From the NCBI GenBank assembly GCA_025765595.1, contig JAIVFH010000036.1:124001-188000 (forward strand): 64,000 nucleotides of DNA, written 5' to 3'. This DNA is from Obelidium mucronatum. Its lineage: Eukaryota; Chytridiomycota; Chytridiomycetes; Chytridiales; Chytriomycetaceae. Both the position numbers and the translations under genes were made by a program. Positions 58,532 to 64,000 of this stretch are shown here, one piece after another (within the stretch, counting starts at the first letter, position 1; the number at the start of each line of letters is the position of its first letter). Below the pieces are notes generated by a model. That model was not told where the DNA came from. It made no database searches and was given only the letters and a program-made list of their open reading frames with translations.

Positions 58532-59833
58532 TTACTCAGAGAGAACGTGCTGTTGTGTGAACCAAATCGTGAATCCAAGAAGAACAAGCAGCGGAACACA
58601 CATGACCAACAAGGCATCACCCATTCCCAAAACGCCATACCCAAACGTTGCGATCACAACGACGACCACACAAACGACAATTCTGGCAACAAGCTGGACT
58701 ACAAACAATCTGCAAAACCCGGTCATCATTCCAGCCACAAGATTCAATGTCACCAGATAAACGCTCAAAGCCCACGCAAGCAACTGAACGGCAGTTTCAC
58801 TCGACAGCATATGCTCATGGTGGCTTAACGATGTTTGAAGCGTCAATGCAGTCGCAGACGCGACAATCGCAATTGCCGAATGCAACACATAATGGAAATA
58901 CCCACACAGCCGCAATTTCCCAGGATTCTTTGCCATCAACGACCCAAAAGGAATCGTGAAATACAACCACCACATGATAAACAAAATGACAATGTTCCCA
59001 GAGGCGATTTTGATGGCTTCCATTGAAATCAGACCCGTTTCATTGGTTTCTTGAACTCCGCGACTCAGACTCAAAAAACTCTCTCCCACGACAATAATCG
59101 TAAAAGCTCCATATCGATCTCCTAAATGAATGGGATGTCGCGCAGGCGCTGGTGTGTACACTTCCGACAAGAAGGGAAAGTAAAACTCGCAAAACATGAG
59201 GACAACAAAGGAACCCGCTGTCCACTCAAACTCAGTTGGAAGATAGATGAACGAAATATACCATCCAACTTGAACAAGAGTCGTCAAGAACATCATTCGT
59301 AAGTTGTACACTCGGTTCTTAGAATCTTCAATTGCAGCCCTCCCCAAAAAGAAGAGAATGTAAAAGACGCGCAAGAAAATAAAACCGTATAACTCTTGCT
59401 TAAAATTAAACAGGGTAAACGAGGGCTGAAGCCCTGTTCCTATTGCCAACGTTCCCAGGATTTGACCAAGAGTCCCAAACCGGAATAACGCGTCATCTGG
59501 ATCATACGCGGAGAGAAACCAACTGAAATCCATCCAAGTCATCCAAGTACTAGAAAACGAGGCAAAAAACATGAAGGTTGCCATTTGCACATTTCCTTGT
59601 TCCAGAAGCATCTTGGAGAACTGCTCTGAAGTTATTGATACGGCTACAACGAGTGTGAGATCAAACAAAAGCTCTAATGGTGTTGAGCTGCGATTTTGTT
59701 CCAGGGGGTCTCGATTCACAAGTGGCCGGTAAACCCGTGTCCCATGAAGAATGATATCATCATGAGCGCCGTCAGAGACTGCGTGCGTTGGGAGCAGCGG
59801 AGTTTTAACAGACGGTGTGACTGGATCTGGCAT
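58532..59833 (-). CDS. LtrA-family membrane protein
   Basis: Intronless, 433 residues, about 10-12 membrane helices. The low-temperature-requirement A signature is clear: STPLELLFDLTLVVAVS near the start and LGDRYGAFTIIVVGESFLSLSRGVQ in the middle. LtrA proteins occur in bacteria and fungi; their transport or other activity is not established. It lies 282 bp from the second E2/F-box gene, divergently transcribed, and 95 bp upstream of the start of the PARP-Deltex gene in tandem. Confidence 0.88.
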   Translation of the reverse strand: MPDPVTPSVKTPLLPTHAVSDGAHDDIILHGTRVYRPLVNRDPLEQNRSSTPLELLFDLTLVVAVSITSEQFSKMLLEQGNVQMATFMFFASFSSTWMTWMDFSWFLSAYDPDDALFRFGTLGQILGTLAIGTGLQPSFTLFNFKQELYGFIFLRVFYILFFLGRAAIEDSKNRVYNLRMMFLTTLVQVGWYISFIYLPTEFEWTAGSFVVLMFCEFYFPFLSEVYTPAPARHPIHLGDRYGAFTIIVVGESFLSLSRGVQETNETGLISMEAIKIASGNIVILFIMWWLYFTIPFGSLMAKNPGKLRLCGYFHYVLHSAIAIVASATALTLQTSLSHHEHMLSSETAVQLLAWALSVYLVTLNLVAGMMTGFCRLFVVQLVARIVVCVVVVVIATFGYGVLGMGDALLVMCVPLLVLLGFTIWFTQQHVLSE

Positions 59834-59995
59834 GAAGTAAGTAACCGCGAATCTTTTGTTTCATAATCAAAGACAATTTGGTCGTGTTTTTCAGGCTCTT
59901 CAAGTACTCTCACAGAAACGTGTCGACATCGAGGAAAATCTTGATTATATCCTCCTCCAATCACAAAATGCGGTTTGGTCACGAAATGTTCGGGT

Positions 59996-60066
59996 GTGTG
60001 GTGGAGTGTTCTTGCGCACTTTGCAGTTCCACAACCAGCCACAACCCAGCAAGAACTGCATAAAAA
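59996..60066 (+). promoter_or_regulatory. promoter block of E2/F-box gene copy 2
   Basis: Carries the same three ordered blocks as copy 1 (GTGTGGTGGAG; CACTTTGCAGTTCCACA; AACTGCATAAAAAG), with the TATA-like block about 50-60 nt before the ATG. Sequence between LtrA and these blocks is unrelated to copy 1. Confidence 0.6.
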
Positions 60067-60115
60067 GGCAAATAGGTAGCTTTTCAACACAACAGCTGCA
60101 CACGATTAGTAAGCA

Positions 60116-62332
60116 ATGCCAGCTCAGACTACTGCTAAGCAGCCAACGACTCCAACCACCCGTAGAATTATGCGCGAGTTGCGTGAGCTGGAAGCAAGCC
60201 CCCTCCCAGGAATTACCGTCCATGTCAACGACAACGACATGACTTCTCTGTGTGTGAAGATGGTTCCTCAGGAAGGGGCGTACGAAGGCCTTCCTCTGCA
60301 CTTGAAAGCCGACTTGTCTGGATACCCATCCGGCAGTCCAAAAGTCGTCTTGAACACTCCCATAAAGCATCCAAACGTGTTTCCTGGATGGGAGCTGGGA
60401 GGGGCGTATATATGCTGTGATATTCTGAACGGGAAGCTGGTGACGGATTCTAAGGGACGCGTCTCGGGATACTCTCCAGCCTACTCTCTGGGAACTATCC
60501 TGTTGCAGCTCATGAGCTTCTTTTCAGCAAGGAATATTGAACAGGATTATGAAGGGTTGAAAACAAACAACGCTGGCAATTCCCAGCGCGGAAATTTGGA
60601 GCAAATTATCCACCATTACAGCTGCAAGAGCTGTGGATATCTGGGCTCTCAGTATGTTGCGATTGAGTATTTTCAAAACGTTTCACCCGTCAGTCCGGCC
60701 ACTTCTGCAAGAAAGGTGAAACCAAAAACAATCCAAGTGGGAGAAAGATGCCAGTGCAAAATCGCACACACTTGTGGACGCTTCAAAAAATCGGCGGACA
60801 AGAGCCCAATACGCACTCCAAAATTGTCAATCAAATATACCGTGAAGGAGGCACCGGTTGACGAGACAGCGGCTGAGACACAAAAACGTACGAGCTTGGC
60901 GGCAGCAACACTTGGGGCTTTGCCAATTGAACTGATTTTGGAGATTGCAAGCCACATGTCCATGGAGGACTTGATCAAACTTGGTCGGTCTTCAGCCGAC
61001 TTTGCCCAAATTATCCAAAACTTCAACTTGATCACCAAACACGATCAAAAATGTTTCTATTACAAAACAAACGCACAGGAATCCATATTGGGTACATATC
61101 ACCTTTTTTTTTCTCCCTTGGCTGTTTTTTTTTTAATTAAATTAAATTAATCGTGTTCGTTAGGTGTGGGTGTGTGGGTGGCTTCTGCTGGTCGGAACCG
61201 CGACATGAAACCTGTTGACTTTGACCTTCTCAGTCACGAAGCCTTCGTCAATGAAAAGGTGCGCCAAACCGTTTGGGGACAGAGCTTTACCCACTTCTTG
61301 CCGCTTGCTTTGACTCCAGAGCATTTCGAAAAGGCTCTGCCGTTGCTCAGATCTACGCTCATGGAACTCGACTTTGGTAGAGGAGCGGTGCGTAGTTTTA
61401 GTCCAGACATTGCTCTCCATGTCTTGTCCAAACTCATGAATCTGATGGTTGTGGATTTGATGAAGACTTGTGACGCAGATTCTACTTTCACTCAGTCGCT
61501 GGCACCGAAATACGAATACATCAACGGAAGATTTGAGATTGTGGTTCCTGTGCCGGCCAAAACAAAGCTGATTGCTTCAGAGAAGGCTCTGATTGGATAC
61601 TCTCAGCTTCTCCATCTTCTTCTTTCGTACTGCAACCGATACCCAGATTTGGTCACCTACGCAGAGAACCGGTTGGCCAGGTTTTTGGTCAACAAAAACA
61701 GTCGAGGCAAGCGCGAATGTCCCAACCTTGGAGAGTTCATTATCCTTCTCTTCTGTCAGGACAAGTACACTTGGAAGCAGCTGGCAGTGCCTATTTTCCG
61801 TGAAGCTTCTATCCGCAACGTGGTATGGATGTTGGATCCAAAACACGGAAACAAGCCATCCTTGTGTCTTGTTGAAGGCGCTCAGGTCTCGGATTTCCGA
61901 CTGAAGGAGACTTTTTCTGCGCAGCAAACGTCACTGCGACTTCTCATGTTCCAGGTTTTGTTCATGCGCCGGCTCGGAATCTCGTCAAAATCGTCATCTG
62001 AATTGTTGGCTGAGCTGAATGGAAGCTATGGCTACCCGCACCCGTCTCTGGCCACCAAAATCGTGCAAGACATCAAGGGGATTTACAAGGTGGTTTCTTT
62101 CGATGCCTTTCTTTCGTGCATTGAAATTCCGGTACCTTCCAAAGCATACTTTTGCGACTTGTTGAAGGAGTCGATTTCGTTGTCACTTAAGCGAAAGTAT
62201 CACGAATGCCGGTACTCTTGGGATCAGTTGAAGGTGTTGAGAATGGAGGCGGATCCCAGCTACCCACAGTCACAGCAGCTGAAGCAGAGCGTGGGCGAAT
62301 TCCAAAGAAACTTGAGCTTTTTTAAATCTTGA
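60116..62332 (+). CDS. ubiquitin-conjugating (E2) fold fused to F-box, copy 2
   Basis: Exons 60116-61091 and 61164-62332 give 714 residues, with the same intron position and architecture as 38165-40359. The E2 part keeps KHPNVFPGW and AYICCDIL. The linker is the most changed region (CKSCGYLGSQY; a Lys-rich KVKPKTIQVGE replaces a Ser/Ala stretch). The F-box is identical over most of its length. The 388-residue C-terminal part differs at only six positions by eye (for example RFEIVV against RYEMVV, KVVSF against KVDSF). Both copies are open and keep splice sites, so both look functional. The first few bases after the stop, including AATAAA, are also shared. Confidence 0.85.
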
Positions 62333-62473
62333 GAGTATACAATAAACACATGTAACTTATTATCTCGCAGTATTGATAAAATTTTTTTTTATTTTCATGT
62401 TTTTTTCCAGCAAAAAAAAAAAAAAAACATCACACTCCATTAAAACCCAAACTCCTGCTGCAAATTCCACTTC

Positions 62474-64000
62474 TTATTTCCATTCCACATACATTGATCT
62501 GTCAGAAGTGAAAAATCTATGACGCGCTTCTTTCTCTGGCAAAACTCCATTCTTTGCGCCTACGGGAACGCGCACACGGCGAGGAACAACACTATTCACT
62601 TCACGGAAGCCAACTCCATCCTTTCCAAAAGCTTCCTTCAACCATTCTTCAAACAAAGGCCACAAATCAAATAAACATATCTGCGGAGTGCTCAACATTG
62701 TTGTTGTATAAAATGGGGTACCGTTATCAAATAATTTCGCAGCCTTTTCTTCCGTCAACTTCAAGTAGCGTGGGCGAATGCGAAGATCAGATGTCAACTT
62801 GGTAGTAGTAATCCAATTCATGAAGAGTGTGATCAACACTGAATTGGGATTCAAAACGCGATTACAGAGGGGAAGAAAGGTTCGTTTAACGGCAGTGAGT
62901 CCTACGTAATTCTGATCAGAGATATTTGATACCCAAATGCGGTCACACAGGAGGTTTTGTGCAGTCATAGAGGTTGCAAGATTCAGTGCATTTTGGCAAG
63001 AGAAATGAAATACGATCTTGTGCTTAGCAATCTTTGAAATGAAGGAGACCAACTGTTGACGAACATGAAAGAACAAACATCCGTACAAATCGTTTGACGA
63101 GCAACCGGCCTGTTTGCCAGATTCCAGCACTTGTTCTTGATTCCAGCCATCAAGCTTTTCGCAACTGTCAAACATATTGAACCCATGAATCGGATGGAAC
63201 AAGAATTTGTTGAGGGTGTTGTGGTGTGCGTTGAAGGAGCCAAAAGGAAGCAGGAGACCGAAATTTCGTTGTTCAAACCAAGCCAACCGTTCGTAAGGCA
63301 ATAGATCGAGCATAATTCTGTGCCGAAAATCAATTCTGTCCATTGTCATCATAAGGTCATGATACTTTTGCATTCCATCGTGAAGGCCGAGTGAATTCGA
63401 AGACATGCCCACCAACATGTGAAAAATACCGTCGAATCCGTTCCCAAGATGAATAACTGTTTTTCCAACGGTCCATTGTTTGGCATTAGGTCCAAGAGCC
63501 AAAAGCGGGAGCAATATCTCCTGAATTTTAGCCATTTGGCTGTCGGTCATGCAAACGGAATACCAAGTTGCAATAACAGCGTCCACGAGTTTCAAATTAT
63601 CTGGATGCGCAAGAAGAACAAGAAGTAGCAGATTTCTCGCAGCAGCCATAGGACCCCAGTCATTGACATGAATATTGAAGTTACAAAACTCGCTTCCACT
63701 CCGGAGTCCATTCACAGACATAATCACGTCACGAAAATCACCAGAGGCAGCAAACACAGCGCGAAATTCGGCAAATCCAACTTCCTCATCAGAGAGATTG
63801 AACACATCCACAGCCTCCATATTTCCCCACAAATATTCTGCAGATGCTTGCGAGAAAATTTGGTTGCGAGCACCAACAAGATTTGGCTCGTAGCCCTCAA
63901 CTTCCCATTGAGGCCTCCAAGTTGCACCTTGCGGACTTCTTTTACAATCGCCCTTGTGTAACGACCATTGAGTTTTCTGGCATTCCTTTGAGCAATAGGA
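62474..64000 (-). CDS. MYND zinc finger - DUF4470 protein (5' end beyond window)
   Basis: One open frame from 64000 to the stop at 62474; 508 residues visible. The first visible residues are the second half of a MYND finger (SYCSKECQKTQWSLHKGDCK), followed by WRPQWEVEGYEPNLV and the DUF4470 start (EYLWGNMEAVDVFNLSDEEVG). The rest is a conserved-looking helical region (NINVHVND-like segment NFNIHVNDWGPMAAARNLLLL, and FDGIFHMLVGM). Proteins of this MYND-DUF4470 type are numerous in chytrids and agarics; their function is unknown. It is convergent with E2/F-box copy 2 (141 bp apart). Confidence 0.85.
   Translation of the reverse strand, partial: SYCSKECQKTQWSLHKGDCKRSPQGATWRPQWEVEGYEPNLVGARNQIFSQASAEYLWGNMEAVDVFNLSDEEVGFAEFRAVFAASGDFRDVIMSVNGLRSGSEFCNFNIHVNDWGPMAAARNLLLLVLLAHPDNLKLVDAVIATWYSVCMTDSQMAKIQEILLPLLALGPNAKQWTVGKTVIHLGNGFDGIFHMLVGMSSNSLGLHDGMQKYHDLMMTMDRIDFRHRIMLDLLPYERLAWFEQRNFGLLLPFGSFNAHHNTLNKFLFHPIHGFNMFDSCEKLDGWNQEQVLESGKQAGCSSNDLYGCLFFHVRQQLVSFISKIAKHKIVFHFSCQNALNLATSMTAQNLLCDRIWVSNISDQNYVGLTAVKRTFLPLCNRVLNPNSVLITLFMNWITTTKLTSDLRIRPRYLKLTEEKAAKLFDNGTPFYTTTMLSTPQICLFDLWPLFEEWLKEAFGKDGVGFREVNSVVPRRVRVPVGAKNGVLPEKEARHRFFTSDRSMYVEWK

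Overview
The window reads as nuclear DNA of a zoosporic (chytrid-like) fungus. It is gene-dense: about 34 protein genes on both strands, most split by short GT-AG introns of roughly 47-130 nt, often with long poly-T tracts. Fungal markers are an ARG5,6-type acetylglutamate kinase/reductase fusion, a Dia2/Pof3-type TPR-F-box-LRR protein, a CBS-PB1 protein and a YAT-family permease. Two genes point to a flagellated cell: an RPGRIP1L-type ciliary transition-zone protein (12301-18203) and a UBXN11-like SEP-domain protein (20791-22567). I saw no rRNA, tRNA, CRISPR array or intact transposon. Exon joins were worked out by hand from splice signals and frame, so they are models, not transcripts.

Layout. 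1-2907 (-): TIR-Sel1-GTPase protein cut by the left edge. 3089-9933: glutamine synthetase-like protein, an unknown protein, proteasome assembly factor Ump1, GPN2 GTPase, Mic10 and Sft2. 10081-12055: forkhead regulator. 12301-22567: RPGRIP1L, Sem1, Dia2-like F-box protein, UBXN11. 22702-31952: DUF2306-like membrane protein, a PARP, an unknown gene, a FAM173-type methyltransferase, Bet1 SNARE, a small membrane protein and DIS3L2. 32130-37908: single-pass membrane protein, fatty-acid 2-hydroxylase, exosome cofactor MPP6. 38165-44113: first copy of an E2/F-box fusion gene, an amino-acid permease, a mitochondrial PDK-type kinase. 44114-45624: gene-poor, perhaps with a decayed gene. 45625-55873: variant protein kinase, secreted GH31 enzyme, CBS-PB1 protein, ARG5,6. 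56016-64000: PARP-RanBP2 zinc finger-RING-Deltex fusion, LtrA-family membrane protein, second E2/F-box copy, and a MYND-DUF4470 protein cut by the right edge.

Most genes are unrelated housekeeping genes packed closely together, several sharing short divergent promoters. The unusual content concerns NAD/ADP-ribose and ubiquitin: a TIR protein with a candidate catalytic Glu, two PARPs with complete H-Y-E triads (one fused to a Deltex-type ubiquitin ligase), and two near-identical genes that join a ubiquitin-conjugating (E2) fold to an F-box. These are the best candidates for an undescribed system. A second pattern is compositional: several genes carry sharply bounded, very GC-rich coding stretches inside otherwise moderate-GC sequence.
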